From: Haloarcula argentinensis DSM 12282
GTDB taxonomy: Archaea > Halobacteriota > Halobacteria > Halobacteriales > Haloarculaceae
NCBI GenBank assembly: GCA_000336895.1
Contig: AOLX01000023.1
Span: 39,846-103,845 of the forward strand
Length of the DNA: 64,000 nucleotides
Direction: 5' to 3'
Position 1 is the stretch's first letter. Each line of letters begins with the position of its first letter. Under the pieces are notes generated by a model, which ran no database searches, was not told the origin of the DNA, and saw nothing but the letters and a program-made list of their open reading frames with translations. This document shows, in pieces, positions 25,906 through 35,278 of the stretch. Both the position numbers and the translations under genes were made by a program.

Positions 25906-25992
25906 TCGAGCGAGTGTCTGATGCGGAGGGGCTTAGGAATGTCGCTGTCCGAATTCAACAATCATTAGCCCCGTGACCGTGCAGTAAGCGTA

Positions 25993-26544
25993 ATGGCAAA
26001 CGACGAACTCATCACGGCGCTGCGAGACGCTGACGCCGTCAAATTCGGAGAGTTCGAACTCTCCCACGGCGGCACATCGAACTACTACGTCGACAAGTAC
26101 GTCTTCGAGACCAACCCCGACTGTCTGGACCTCATCGCCAGGGCCTTCGCCGAGCGCATCGCCGAGTGGGACACGGACGCCACGCTCGCCGGTGTCGCCC
26201 TCGGTGCAGTTCCGCTGGTCGCGGTCACCAGTGTTGAAACCGACATTCCATACGTCATCGCTCGCAAACAGGCCAAGGAGTACGGGACGGGCAACCGCAT
26301 CGAAGGAGACCTGACCGACGGTGAGGAGGTCATCATCCTCGAAGACATCGCAACGACCGGCCAGAGCGCGGTCGACGCCGCCGAGGCGCTCCGCGAGGCC
26401 GGCGCTATCGTCAACCGCGTGCTCGTCGTCGTCGACCGCGAGGAAGGGGCCAGCGAGAACCTTGCCGACCACGACCTCGAACTGTCGTCGCTCGTGACCG
26501 CCTCTGACCTGCTCGCCGACGCGCCCGACGACATCGACGTGTAG
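25993..26544 (+). CDS. pyrE: orotate phosphoribosyltransferase PyrE
   Basis: A 183-residue type I phosphoribosyltransferase that makes orotidine monophosphate from orotate and PRPP in pyrimidine synthesis. The PRPP-binding motif is [14 protein letters not shown] (about residues 112-125), with the orotate-site [12 protein letters not shown]. It corresponds to the functional haloarchaeal PyrE2 type. Start ATG 25993 lies in the 87-base divergent gap with the phosphohexomutase. Confidence 0.94.
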   Translation: MANDELITALRDADAVKFGEFELSHGGTSNYYVDKYVFETNPDCLDLIARAFAERIAEWDTDATLAGVALGAVPLVAVTSVETDIPYVIARKQAKEYGTGNRIEGDLTDGEEVIILEDIATTGQSAVDAAEALREAGAIVNRVLVVVDREEGASENLADHDLELSSLVTASDLLADAPDDIDV

Positions 26545-26629
26545 CGCTGGCCGGAACGCTTTCGCCCCTGCACAGCCGGGACACACCACCGATGTGTTCT
26601 TGACGCTGGCTCGCTTATGAATGGGTGTA

Positions 26630-26878
26630 ATGGCTAATCTCGAACTCTACGAGCTCGAAGGCTGTCCGTACTGTGCAAAGGTAATCAAGAAACTCGACGA
26701 GCTGGGCCTCGACTACGAATCCCACATGGTTCCGCGGTCCCACGGCGAGCGGACCGAAGTGAAGGAGGTTTCGGGCCAGACTGGCGTACCGGTACTCGTC
26801 GACAAGGACAACGGCGTCGACGGGATGCCCGAATCCGACGACATCGTCGAGTATCTCGAAGAGACGTACGGACAGTAG
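26630..26878 (+). CDS. glutaredoxin-like / GST N-terminal domain protein
   Basis: An 82-residue thioredoxin-fold protein with the redox-active CPYC motif (MANLELYELEGCPYCAKV), cis-Pro TGVPVLVDKD and a C-terminal helix ending SDDIVEYLEETYGQ. It would reduce disulfides or carry thiol adducts in the cytoplasm. ATG 26630 was preferred because the protein then begins just before the first beta strand; an in-frame ATG at 26621 would add MGV. Haloarchaea use gamma-glutamylcysteine rather than glutathione, so that may be the partner. Confidence 0.88.
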   Translation: MANLELYELEGCPYCAKVIKKLDELGLDYESHMVPRSHGERTEVKEVSGQTGVPVLVDKDNGVDGMPESDDIVEYLEETYGQ

Positions 26879-26936
26879 ACCCGGCGCTTACGCTGTTTCT
26901 CGTTTTTACTTGGCAACGAAGACTGATAGCGCCCGC

Positions 26937-27905
26937 TCAGGCGACCTCTTCGCGGTCCTCGCCACGCTCCATAATCAGGTCCCGCAGATCGATGGCGTCC
27001 TCAATGTTCTCCATCTCCTCTTTCTCGATGAGCGCGGTTCCTTCGACAGACTCCCGCCGGAGTTCGTCGACGACGTACACCGACCGGGTCCGGGTCACCT
27101 CGCCGACTGAGGACATGATGCGGGCCCGTTTCTCGGCCGTCTCGGTGAACGCCGAGTGGCCGGCAAGGACCTGCCCGTGCTCGTCATCGCTCTCGTTGAC
27201 GCTCTTGAACGGCGCGCGGTCCGTCGGGTGGACCTCGAAGCCGATACGGGTGAACACCGTCACAATCGGCTCGTCCTCCGGTGCGACATCGGGGTCGTCC
27301 GGTGTCGGCTCGTCGTCTCGGACCTCTTCGGCACCTTCGAGGACACTCACCGGCGAGGTCAGCGGCGCGTCGAACAGGTCTTCCAGTTCGGCGGCCACCT
27401 CGACGGAGGCGTCCATCCCGTCCTCGTATTTCGAGACTGTCCGCCGGGAGACGCCCAGTTCCTTCGCCAGGCGGCCCAGCGACCAGTCGCGGTCCTCGCG
27501 CACGTCGGCGAGAATCTCGGAGTCGATGTTGACGTAGAGTCCACCCGGGGCGGCGTAGATGAGCGGCGGCACCTCCTCGACGAACAGGTCCATCGCGGTG
27601 TCGGGCGACAGCACGGGGACGCCGTGCCGGAAGTAGACGACACCGGGTTTCAGCTCCTCGTCGCGCGTTCGGAGGCCGATCACGATCGGGGTGGCATTCA
27701 GATACGTGCCCAGTCGCCGCATCTCGCCTCCGGTCTGTGCATCGAAGGCGTCGATGTTGCCCAGTATCTTCAGGAGCAACACGTCCTCACCGCGACGGGC
27801 AGCGATGTCGAAACTCTTCGGACGGATCGCACAGCGGTCGCTGACGAGGAAGCCAGCGTCTTCGAGCATCGCCATGACGTTTTCCACCAGCGCCGACCGT
27901 GACAT
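26937..27905 (-). CDS. HTH (Cro/C1 type) transcriptional regulator, archaeal conserved family
   Basis: A 322-residue protein. The N-terminal domain (about 1-130) resembles a nuclease-like/unknown fold ([24 protein letters not shown]), a Cro/C1 helix-turn-helix follows ([22 protein letters not shown], about 145-170), and the C-terminal domain (about 220-322) repeats an N-domain-like pattern ([20 protein letters not shown]). It belongs to a family annotated in archaea as a putative HTH-type regulatory protein; the regulon is unknown. ATG 27905 was chosen; an upstream in-frame start exists but lacks conservation. It is divergent from tiaS, 129 bases apart. Confidence 0.85.
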   Translation of the reverse strand: MSRSALVENVMAMLEDAGFLVSDRCAIRPKSFDIAARRGEDVLLLKILGNIDAFDAQTGGEMRRLGTYLNATPIVIGLRTRDEELKPGVVYFRHGVPVLSPDTAMDLFVEEVPPLIYAAPGGLYVNIDSEILADVREDRDWSLGRLAKELGVSRRTVSKYEDGMDASVEVAAELEDLFDAPLTSPVSVLEGAEEVRDDEPTPDDPDVAPEDEPIVTVFTRIGFEVHPTDRAPFKSVNESDDEHGQVLAGHSAFTETAEKRARIMSSVGEVTRTRSVYVVDELRRESVEGTALIEKEEMENIEDAIDLRDLIMERGEDREEVA

Positions 27906-28034
27906 AGTACTCTGTACCTCTACTGAGTCTAGCCCGCTCACCCATTATATGTATTGCGCCGTCCGTTGACCTCTCAAGCCGAATCGAGGGCCCGTGACGA
28001 AAGGCGTTTGACCGCTTCGGGGCTACAGCGTAGC

Positions 28035-29300
28035 GTGACCGTCGTCGGCCTCGATGATACGGACTCGCGCGAACGGGGAATGTGTACGACCTACGCTGCC
28101 GCGACCCTCGCCGAGTCGATACGGAACGCTGGGGGGACTGTCGAGCGACTGCTCCTCGTCCGTCTGAACCCCGCCGTCGAACACAAGACTCGCGGGAACG
28201 CGGCGTTAGCGGTGCATACGGACCTCGACCCCGACAGAGCGCTTGGACTGGCCGAGGATGTGCTCGACATGGCTGAAACCGACGACCCACGGACCAACCC
28301 CGGCGCTATCGTCGCCGACTGCGACCCTGAAGATGTCCCGCCGCAGGTCGCAACGTTCGCCCGTGAAACAATCCGGTCCATACAGGACCCGATGGCCGCG
28401 ACGACGCTAGCTGACGTGGTGGGGTTCGCTCGCTGCCAGCGGGGCAACGGCCGCGGACTCGTCGGCGCGCTCGCGGCGGTCGGAGCCTGGGCCGCGCTGT
28501 CGGACTGGACCTACGAACACATCGCCTACCGGGAGCAAGACCTGTGGGGCACTGAGCGGGCGGTCGACGGCGAGAGCGTCCGCGCCGCGGCTGAAGAGTA
28601 CTATCCGGACGTGTGGGACACTGTCGACCGAGAGTCGGGGTATCCGGTCTGTGTGCCGCGGACGCCCTGTCCGATTCTCTACGGTATTCGCGGTGACGAC
28701 CCCGACGCCTGTCGCGCCGTCGCGGATGCAATCAATAGTGAGCTCATCGCTTGCCGGGCGACGTTCGTGACGAACCAGGGGACCGACGTGCATCTACAGG
28801 ACGCCGCTGTCGACGCAGTCACAGCCGACAGCGCTTACCGCGTCACCGGTGACGTGATCGAAACGCCGGAGACGCGGGCGGGGGGACACGTGTTTTTCAC
28901 CCTCGAAGGCGACGGTGCGGCCCTCGACTGTGCGGCCTTCGAGCCGACGAAGGGCTTTCGCGACCGGGTCAGATCGCTTAGGGTCGGCGACCGAATCACC
29001 GCGTGTGGCGAAGTGAGCGACGGGACGCTCAAACTGGAGAAGTTCGCGGTTCGGGAACTCGTTCGGACGGAATCCGTCACACCGGACTGTCCGGGCTGTG
29101 GCCGGTCGATGAAATCCGCCGGCCGGAATCAGGGCTATCGGTGTCGGGACTGCGGGACCGGCGCTGACGGCAAGACCGAGCAGTCCATCGAGCGGGGACT
29201 GGAACGCGGCTGGTACGAAGTGCCGCCGGTCGCACGCCGCCACATCGCGAAGCCGCTGGTTCGCGGCGGGTTCGACGCGCCTACCCACCCATCTCGCTGA
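28035..29300 (+). CDS. tiaS: tRNA(Ile2) 2-agmatinylcytidine synthetase TiaS
   Basis: A 421-residue enzyme that joins agmatine to cytidine 34 of tRNA-Ile(CAU), letting it read AUA codons; ATP-dependent and archaeal. It begins VTVVGLDDTDSRERGMCTTY, the TiaS N-terminal kinase-like motif, and ends with an OB-fold and a zinc ribbon (CPGCGRSMK and CRDCG). The start is GTG 28035. The length is full for the family. It is essential in archaea that have the CAU tRNA-Ile. It is divergent from the HTH regulator. Confidence 0.93.
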   Translation: MTVVGLDDTDSRERGMCTTYAAATLAESIRNAGGTVERLLLVRLNPAVEHKTRGNAALAVHTDLDPDRALGLAEDVLDMAETDDPRTNPGAIVADCDPEDVPPQVATFARETIRSIQDPMAATTLADVVGFARCQRGNGRGLVGALAAVGAWAALSDWTYEHIAYREQDLWGTERAVDGESVRAAAEEYYPDVWDTVDRESGYPVCVPRTPCPILYGIRGDDPDACRAVADAINSELIACRATFVTNQGTDVHLQDAAVDAVTADSAYRVTGDVIETPETRAGGHVFFTLEGDGAALDCAAFEPTKGFRDRVRSLRVGDRITACGEVSDGTLKLEKFAVRELVRTESVTPDCPGCGRSMKSAGRNQGYRCRDCGTGADGKTEQSIERGLERGWYEVPPVARRHIAKPLVRGGFDAPTHPSR

Positions 29301-29417
29301 GACGGAGCGGTTCGAACCGGCTACCGGTGAGTAAGCACCACGAATATTCCGGTAATACGGGGATATACCTCGATTTAGACTACGGATAACAATATTGATA
29401 TACCGTTATGTGCGGCC

Positions 29418-29624
29418 ATGTGCACTGAGAGGTCGGATACCCAGCAGCGAAATACGGCAGACGGCGAAGTCGCCGAGAAGCTACTGACTATCGAACACGA
29501 ACCGGCTGCGGGTGGCGGACAGCGGTCGATCCTGTATCCGCCCGGCAGCACGGGCTCCGAACTGGAAGCGAACTGGCTGGCCGTGTCGTCGGACCTGCTC
29601 GTCCCTCTCGACGACGTTCAGTAG
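29418..29624 (+). CDS. small haloarchaeal protein, copy 1 of a tandem pair
   Basis: A 68-residue acidic protein (MCTERSDTQQRNTADGEVAE and onward) without a membrane segment. Its C-terminal half has the pattern ILYPPGSTGSELEANWLAVSSDLLVPL, repeated in diverged form by the gene 57 bases downstream (LICYAPDVDTADVEDQW, LSVDAEFPVSTLL). An AATATTGATA box near 29391-29400 could be its TATA element. I take it as a haloarchaeal domain of unknown function. Confidence 0.65.
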   Translation: MCTERSDTQQRNTADGEVAEKLLTIEHEPAAGGGQRSILYPPGSTGSELEANWLAVSSDLLVPLDDVQ

Positions 29625-29649
29625 TCCTTACGCCCGATAATCGACTGGT

Positions 29650-29660
29650 AACAATAATAA
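29650..29660 (+). promoter_or_regulatory. TATA-like box for the second small protein gene
   Basis: An AT run (AACAATAATAA) centred about 26 bases before the ATG at 29681, supporting that ATG rather than the upstream GTG at 29669 as the start, and an independent promoter for the second gene. Confidence 0.45.
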
Positions 29661-29680
29661 CACCTGTCGTGAATCGGACC

Positions 29681-29884
29681 ATGGACTCCGATACCCGGTC
29701 GACGAGCGAGGTGACGGCGGCGACTGACGCCGACGAGGGAACGCTGCCTGCCGTGGTACGCTCCCGTCCCGACGGCAGCGAGCGACTCATCTGCTACGCC
29801 CCGGATGTCGACACGGCAGACGTTGAGGATCAGTGGCTCTCCGTCGATGCCGAGTTTCCGGTTTCGACGCTGCTGATGCGTTAG
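29681..29884 (+). CDS. small haloarchaeal protein, copy 2 of a tandem pair
   Basis: A 67-residue acidic protein (MDSDTRSTSEVTAATDADEG and onward), a diverged paralogue of the preceding gene. Both carry R-x2-G-x-x-R then I-x-Y-x-P, followed by a W-L-x-V motif and a hydrophobic C-terminal strand. The promoter-like box argues for ATG 29681. The stop overlaps the end of the convergent threonine synthase-like gene by four bases. Function unknown. Confidence 0.65.
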   Translation: MDSDTRSTSEVTAATDADEGTLPAVVRSRPDGSERLICYAPDVDTADVEDQWLSVDAEFPVSTLLMR

Positions 29885-30945
29885 TCGTTTCGTCCGGTCA
29901 ACGCGACAACCACGTCGTCACCGTCCTGGAGTTCTCCCCGCTCTCTGAACTGAGTCAGCGCCGCTGTCGCCGTCGCACACGTCGGTTCCACGTGAAACCC
30001 CGCTGCACCGAGCCGATCACGTTCTCGCGCCGTTGCCGCCGCGGAGACAGCGACGGCGGCCCCATCAGTCTCGTCGATGGCGTGCCGTATTTGCCGGCCG
30101 CGCGGCGGGTCCCGGATGTGAATCCCGTCGGCGAGGTCGTTGGCGGCACCGTCGTCCGAACCACTCCCGTCCTCGTCGGCGATCGGACTGTACCCGACTG
30201 CCTGCGTCCCTAGTATGCGCGGGATAGTGTCTGTCCACCCGGCTTGCTCCAGTGCCCGGAATCCACGATAGAGACCGAGGAACAGCGTCCCGTGACCGAG
30301 CGGCGTAACGACGACGTCTGGGACGTTCCAGTCCCGCTGGGCGGCGATTTCGTAGGCGGCCGTCGCCGTCCCGGCGAAGAAGGCGGGGTTCCAGGCGTGG
30401 CTGGCGTACCAGCCCGAGCCGTTCTCCACGGCGGCGATACAGGCGTCGGTTACGGCCGCTCTGCTTCCCTCGACCGGGACCACGTCGGCTCCGGTCCGCT
30501 CGATTCGGCGAACCTTCGCTTCCTTCGCGCTCGCAGGGACGTATATCTCCGCGTCCAGACCCGCCCGTGCCGCGTAGGACGCGACTGCTAGCCCAGCGTT
30601 GCCTGAGGAGTCCTCAAGCACGCGGTCGGCCCCAACCTCAAGCGCTTCGGCGATGACCGTCGCCGCGCCGCGGTCCTTGAAACTTCCCGTCGGGTGGAGA
30701 TACTCCAGTTTGAACGTGGCGTTCCACTCGGGCGCGTCGACTAGCGGCGTCCAGCCCTCGCCGAGGCTAACTCGTTCGTCCATCGGGAGGAATTCGGCGA
30801 AGTCCCAGACACCGCTGGTCCGTGAGAATTTCCCCGGGCGGCCGTCAGGCAGTGGCTGCGTGGCATAGTCGAGCGGTGCCCCGCAGGAACACCGCCAGGG
30901 TTCCTCACGCGGATACTCCCGGTCGCAGGCGCTACAGGTGCGCAT
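29881..30945 (-). CDS. threonine synthase-like PLP-dependent enzyme
   Basis: A 354-residue fold-type II pyridoxal phosphate enzyme. The N-terminus has a zinc-ribbon-like CSACDREY and CSCG pair (MRTCSACDREYPREEPWRC), typical of archaeal threonine synthases. The PLP lysine is in the motif HPTGSFKDRGA, and the phosphate loop is SSGNAGLAVASYAAR. It would convert O-phosphohomoserine to threonine or act on a related substrate. It is shorter than some ThrC proteins, so I keep the substrate open. ATG 30945 was chosen because the longer frame upstream is Arg-rich and non-conserved. Confidence 0.82.
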   Translation of the reverse strand: MRTCSACDREYPREEPWRCSCGAPLDYATQPLPDGRPGKFSRTSGVWDFAEFLPMDERVSLGEGWTPLVDAPEWNATFKLEYLHPTGSFKDRGAATVIAEALEVGADRVLEDSSGNAGLAVASYAARAGLDAEIYVPASAKEAKVRRIERTGADVVPVEGSRAAVTDACIAAVENGSGWYASHAWNPAFFAGTATAAYEIAAQRDWNVPDVVVTPLGHGTLFLGLYRGFRALEQAGWTDTIPRILGTQAVGYSPIADEDGSGSDDGAANDLADGIHIRDPPRGRQIRHAIDETDGAAVAVSAAATARERDRLGAAGFHVEPTCATATAALTQFRERGELQDGDDVVVALTGRND

Positions 30946-31205
30946 AGAGGCACTGGGGCACCGATCGTTCAAAAACCGGCGGCATCTCCGGCCACAATCG
31001 TCGGTGTCTGTGGCCGCGGCGGAGCGCACAGAGCGGCGGCCGGGCGGCCGCTCCGTCGGCCGCCACGGGGAAAGGCAGGTCTGCAGGCGGGCGTACGCGG
31101 CGCTTTGCACCCCGTGCCACAGACCCGAGCGAAGCGACCGTGGTTTTGCCACGTTCACAGGAGCAGAGGTTCGCTGCGCGACCCCCCTGCAATAAAAAGT
31201 GGTTT

Positions 31206-32162
31206 CTAGTAGGTATCGATGTTCGTCCCGACCGAGCAAACGTACTCGCCGGTCGCGACCTGTGGGAGCCGGCGGGCACGCCAGAACACGCCGCTTGAGT
31301 CGGCAGTGATTTCGGCCTTCGGCTCGCCGAACACGTCGGTCACTTCGAACAGCGTCTCGCCGCGGGCGACGCGGTCACCGAGGTCGGGCTTGAGGTCGAT
31401 AAGGCCACCGACAGGAGAGCCGTACTGTTCGAACCCGGTGGCGCGGGTCTGGGGGCGCGTATCGTGGTGGCCATCGAGGAAGCCGTAGTAGTGCAGTACG
31501 TTGAACACACCGTCGACGCCCCGCTGGATCGAGTCCTCGTCCCAGCCGACACAGCCGCCGAGTTCCGGGTCGATCGTCGGAACGCCCTCGTCGGGGGCGG
31601 CGCGGGCCAGCTGTCCGTCTGGGCCTTTCTGATCGAGGATGTAGCCACAGCCGAACACTTTCGCGAGTTCGAGACACTCCTCGTGGAGGCGATGGCGAGT
31701 GCCACACCGGACCCGAACCTCGTCGATCATCTGCGAGGTCGACCCCTGATGCAGGTCGAGCACGTAATCTGCGCTGATGGCGGCGTTAAACGTCGCTGCG
31801 GCGATACGCTCGCTCGATGTCCCCGTTTTGTCGCCCGGGTACGCCCGGTTCATCTTCGTGTCGTCGACCGGATTGCGGTGCTCGGCAACTTGGAACGCGT
31901 GGTAGTTGACGACGCCACAGACCAGAATCGTCCCGGACAGTTCCGTTGGATCGAGTTGCGGGAGTGTCCGCTGGATGACGCCGACGCCGTTCAGTTCGTC
32001 GCCGTCGCTGGCCGCCTGTATGTAGAGCGTCCGTCCGTCGTCGACACCGTTGACGACGGCGACCGGTAGCCCGAACGTCGACCCGTCACGGGTCTCACCG
32101 ACCTCCAGCCGCCCCGTGTCTTTCTCACCGGGAGCGGCGGTCGCCGTACCGAAAGTAACCAT
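31206..32162 (-). CDS. succinylglutamate desuccinylase/aspartoacylase family protein
   Basis: A 318-residue zinc-dependent deacylase-like protein. The first metal motif is ASDGDELNGV (usually GxHGNE; here the His position is Asp), followed by RAYPGDKTG, the third ligand His in VLDLHQGS, and the catalytic Glu region near PELGGCVGW. The C-terminal part is a beta domain (SPVGGLIDLKPDLGDRVARG) that resembles a lipoyl/biotinyl-like fold. The start is at ATG 32162. A substrate cannot be assigned. Many haloarchaea carry this family. Confidence 0.82.
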   Translation of the reverse strand: MVTFGTATAAPGEKDTGRLEVGETRDGSTFGLPVAVVNGVDDGRTLYIQAASDGDELNGVGVIQRTLPQLDPTELSGTILVCGVVNYHAFQVAEHRNPVDDTKMNRAYPGDKTGTSSERIAAATFNAAISADYVLDLHQGSTSQMIDEVRVRCGTRHRLHEECLELAKVFGCGYILDQKGPDGQLARAAPDEGVPTIDPELGGCVGWDEDSIQRGVDGVFNVLHYYGFLDGHHDTRPQTRATGFEQYGSPVGGLIDLKPDLGDRVARGETLFEVTDVFGEPKAEITADSSGVFWRARRLPQVATGEYVCSVGTNIDTY

Positions 32163-32297
32163 TGTTCCCACGTTTGCCTTGGGAGCCTTTACTGGTTCGG
32201 ATTTCGCCAACAGTTGCGCCGGACCGACGGCATCTTGGGGCCGCCGACCCTACCAGCCGGTGTGTCCCAGTCCGAGCCACAGAGCGGCAAAGCGGCG

Positions 32298-32513
32298 ATG
32301 GTTACGGCACTGAACGTGCCACGCAATGCGAAAATCGGTTTTGTACTCGCTGGCCTGTTCACCGCGGGGCTGTTCGCTCTGTTCGTCCTGCCGGGAGCGC
32401 AGCGGCCGATCGGATTCTACGTGGCGCTTTCGTTCGTCCTTGTGACATCGCTTGGCGGGCTGCTGACAGCGCTGTTCACTGCTGTATCGGCCGTGCGACT
32501 CGCAAGGCGGTAA
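32298..32513 (+). CDS. small two-TM membrane protein
   Basis: A 71-residue protein with two hydrophobic spans (IGFVLAGLFTAGLFALFVL and FYVALSFVLVTSLGGLLTAL) joined by a short polar turn, and a basic C-terminal end (SAVRLARR). The start ATG 32298 follows a GC-rich stretch; longer in-frame starts are not supported. No family is recognised. It lies 7 bases from the convergent PhoU/TrkA-C gene. Confidence 0.6.
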   Translation: MVTALNVPRNAKIGFVLAGLFTAGLFALFVLPGAQRPIGFYVALSFVLVTSLGGLLTALFTAVSAVRLARR

Positions 32514-32520
32514 CAGACCG

Positions 32521-33744
32521 CTACGTGTCCTTAGCCAGGTCGGTAAGCCGGTCGCCGCCGGTTCGAGTCCCTTTTGCGATAAGCACGTCGCCCGTCTGGA
32601 TCTGCGTTTCCGGACCCGGTGAGACGACCCAGTTGCCCCCTTCGCGTCCGGTCCGCTCGCTTTCTCCAGCGCCGCGCCGAATCGCGATGATCCGCATACC
32701 CGTCGCCGTTTTGACTTCTGCGTCGCCGATGGTCGTCCCGGCGAGGTCGCTATCGGGGTACACCGTCGTTCGGACGATAATCTCGTCGGACTCCTGTACG
32801 GCCTCGGCGACGACCGGATGTGTCGATAGCCCCCGCAGAACGCCCTCGCTCATCTCCAGTGCGGCGTCGGAGATGACCTCCGTCGACCGGGCCAGATGGA
32901 CGAGGCCCCGAAGGGAGACAGGATCGTCGATGTCGGCGGCGGCCCGGAGCGTCCAGGCCTCGAACCGTGACTGCAGCGCATCGACCTCGGCTTCGAGTTC
33001 GACGACTTCCTCGGCGACCTCCGTGCTGTCGAACAGGACCGCGCCGTAAGCTAGGTCGACAGCTAACTCACCCATGTCCTTCATCAGAACGATGGAGTCG
33101 ACGGCCCGTTCGAGGTCGCGGACGCCACCTTCCCGGGGCTCCGGTGGTTCGTACACCTCGCCTGTCGCGTCCTGATACACCTCGGCGACACCGTCTTCCG
33201 GCCCCCGGAACAGCACCACGTCGCCCGCTTCGAGGCGCGTCTCCCGGTCGGGGTTGAGCAGCCAGTTCCCCTGCCGACGGATCGCCAGGGCCCGGACGCC
33301 CGTCTCGGTTTCGAGATTCAGGCTCCCCAACGTCTCATCGGCTAGCGGAGAGCCTGAACCGATCGTCGCCCGCACGAGCGTTTCGACGGCCTCGGGCAGG
33401 GCCGCCCGCATCGTATCCGGTAGGCCGATGTCCTCTAGCACTATTTTGGCGATGTCACCGGCTGCGTCGCTGATCTTCTCAGCGGCCCCGACCATCCCCA
33501 GGACCGGCGCGAGCGACTCCGCGTCCGCCGTCGACCGACAGGCCATCAGGAGGCTCATGCGTGCGCGTAACTGGAGCACGTCCATCTTCTCCTCTAATTC
33601 CAGCACCTCCGCAGCCACGTCGTCGCTACCCAGCAGAACGGCCGAGTACGAGAGGTCAATGAGCAACTCGGCGGTGTCTTTCATCTCGGCCAGCACCTGC
33701 TTGACGCTGACCGGTTCGTACTCGACCGTCCCTGTCGGGTCCAT
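32521..33744 (-). CDS. tandem PhoU and TrkA-C domain protein
   Basis: A 407-residue soluble protein made of two copies of one module: a PhoU-like three-helix region (VKQVLAEMKDTAELLIDLSYSA..., residues about 15-115; and again VLMKDMGELAVDLAYGAVLF, about 225-320) each followed by a TrkA-C domain (LNLETETGVRALAIRRQGNW and ATGMRIIAIRRGAGE). TrkA-C domains bind regulatory ligands of potassium transporters. It likely gates or regulates a K+ transport protein; the RCK channel gene is at 35.3 kb with the citrate synthase gene between. ATG 33744 gives a well-formed N-terminus. Confidence 0.85.
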   Translation of the reverse strand: MDPTGTVEYEPVSVKQVLAEMKDTAELLIDLSYSAVLLGSDDVAAEVLELEEKMDVLQLRARMSLLMACRSTADAESLAPVLGMVGAAEKISDAAGDIAKIVLEDIGLPDTMRAALPEAVETLVRATIGSGSPLADETLGSLNLETETGVRALAIRRQGNWLLNPDRETRLEAGDVVLFRGPEDGVAEVYQDATGEVYEPPEPREGGVRDLERAVDSIVLMKDMGELAVDLAYGAVLFDSTEVAEEVVELEAEVDALQSRFEAWTLRAAADIDDPVSLRGLVHLARSTEVISDAALEMSEGVLRGLSTHPVVAEAVQESDEIIVRTTVYPDSDLAGTTIGDAEVKTATGMRIIAIRRGAGESERTGREGGNWVVSPGPETQIQTGDVLIAKGTRTGGDRLTDLAKDT

Positions 33745-33977
33745 AGCCGCCGGTTCGATGGCCCCGAGCAAAAACGTTCCTCACCGTGTGGCGAGATAGC
33801 GCGGACCGCTAGCAGCCGTGACTGGCCGTTTGCATACCAGTGTGGGTGCTACGTTAGGATATAGACGCAAATAGACCGGTAATCAGCTGGACAGTCGTCC
33901 AATAACGGTTCCTGACATTGTGCCACACACGCTCAGAAAGAAAATGTTTTTCCCGGAAGGTAGGGAACTGATTGCGT

Positions 33978-35123
33978 ATGTCCGACGACCTCAAGAAGGG
34001 ACTCGAGGGTGTCATCGTCGCCGAGTCCGAACTCAGCGTTATCGACGGCGACGCTGGCAAACTCGTGTATCGGGGGTACACCATCGAGGACCTCGCGAAG
34101 GGTGCCAGCTACGAAGAGGTGCTGTACCTGCTCTGGCACGGCCACCTGCCGAACCGGGACGAACTCTCCGAGTTCAAGCAGGCGATGGTGGCGGCACGCG
34201 ACGTGGACGACGACGTCATCTCGACCGTGCGACAGCTCGCCGAAGCGGACGAGAACCCGATGGCAGCGCTCCGGACTGCGGTGTCGATGCTTTCGGCGTT
34301 CGACCCTGCGCCCGAGGACGCCGAACCGACCGACGAGACGGTCAACCTCGAAACTGGGCGGCGGATCACGGCCAAGATCCCGACCATCATCGCGGCGTTC
34401 ACTCGTATCCGCGACGGCAAGGAGCCCGTCGAACCCCGCAATGACCTCGACCACGCCGCGAATTTCCTGTATATGCTCAACGGCGAGGAACCGGACGACG
34501 TGCTCGCCGATGTGTTCGATCAGGCGCTCGTGCTCCACGCCGACCACGGCCTCAACGCCTCGACGTTCTCGGCTATCACGACGGCATCGACACTGTCGGA
34601 CGTTCACAGCGCGGTTACCTCCGCTATTGGGACACTGAAGGGGCCGCTCCACGGCGGGGCCAATCAGGACGTTATGGAGATGCTAAAGGAGGTCGACGAC
34701 GCCGAATCCGACCCGCTCGACTGGGTCAAGAACGCCCTCGACGAGGGTCGCCGCGTCTCCGGCTTCGGCCACCGCGTCTACAACGTCAAGGACCCGCGCG
34801 CGAAGATTCTCGGCGAGCGTTCGAAAGAACTCGGCGAGGCCGCCGGGACGCTCAAATGGTACGAGATGTCGACCACCATCGAGGACTACCTCATGGAAGA
34901 GAAGGGACTGGCCCCGAACGTCGACTTCTACTCGGCGTCGACCTACTACCAGATGGGCATCCCCATCGACATCTACACCCCCATCTTCGCGATGTCCCGC
35001 GTCGGCGGCTGGGTCGCCCACGTCTTCGAGTACATCGAGGACAACCGTCTGATCCGACCGCGCGCCCGCTACGTCGGCAAGAGCCCCGACGAGACGGAGT
35101 TCGTACCGCTGGACGAGCGATAG
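33978..35123 (+). CDS. gltA: citrate synthase
   Basis: A 381-residue archaeal-type (small, hexameric or dimeric) citrate synthase that condenses oxaloacetate and acetyl-CoA, the entry to the TCA cycle. The catalytic residues are in LHADHGLNASTFS, LKGPLHGGANQ and VSGFGHRVYNVKDPRA; the C-terminal region SASTYYQMGIPIDIYTPIF is well conserved. The start is ATG 33978. An AT run (AAAATGTTTTT) about 30 bases upstream may be its promoter. Confidence 0.95.
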   Translation: MSDDLKKGLEGVIVAESELSVIDGDAGKLVYRGYTIEDLAKGASYEEVLYLLWHGHLPNRDELSEFKQAMVAARDVDDDVISTVRQLAEADENPMAALRTAVSMLSAFDPAPEDAEPTDETVNLETGRRITAKIPTIIAAFTRIRDGKEPVEPRNDLDHAANFLYMLNGEEPDDVLADVFDQALVLHADHGLNASTFSAITTASTLSDVHSAVTSAIGTLKGPLHGGANQDVMEMLKEVDDAESDPLDWVKNALDEGRRVSGFGHRVYNVKDPRAKILGERSKELGEAAGTLKWYEMSTTIEDYLMEEKGLAPNVDFYSASTYYQMGIPIDIYTPIFAMSRVGGWVAHVFEYIEDNRLIRPRARYVGKSPDETEFVPLDER

Positions 35124-35278
35124 CTGCCTGACCGCTGTCAGTCGTCCGTAGCCCGTGACTACCATGGCCGTGAGCGGTTTCACTGCGCGAACCGCCGTCA
35201 AAGAGCGCTCTGACGGGCCGCGTGAAAACCGAATATTTTCCGCATACTGGGGAGCGGCGACGCTACAAACGGTGGGTG

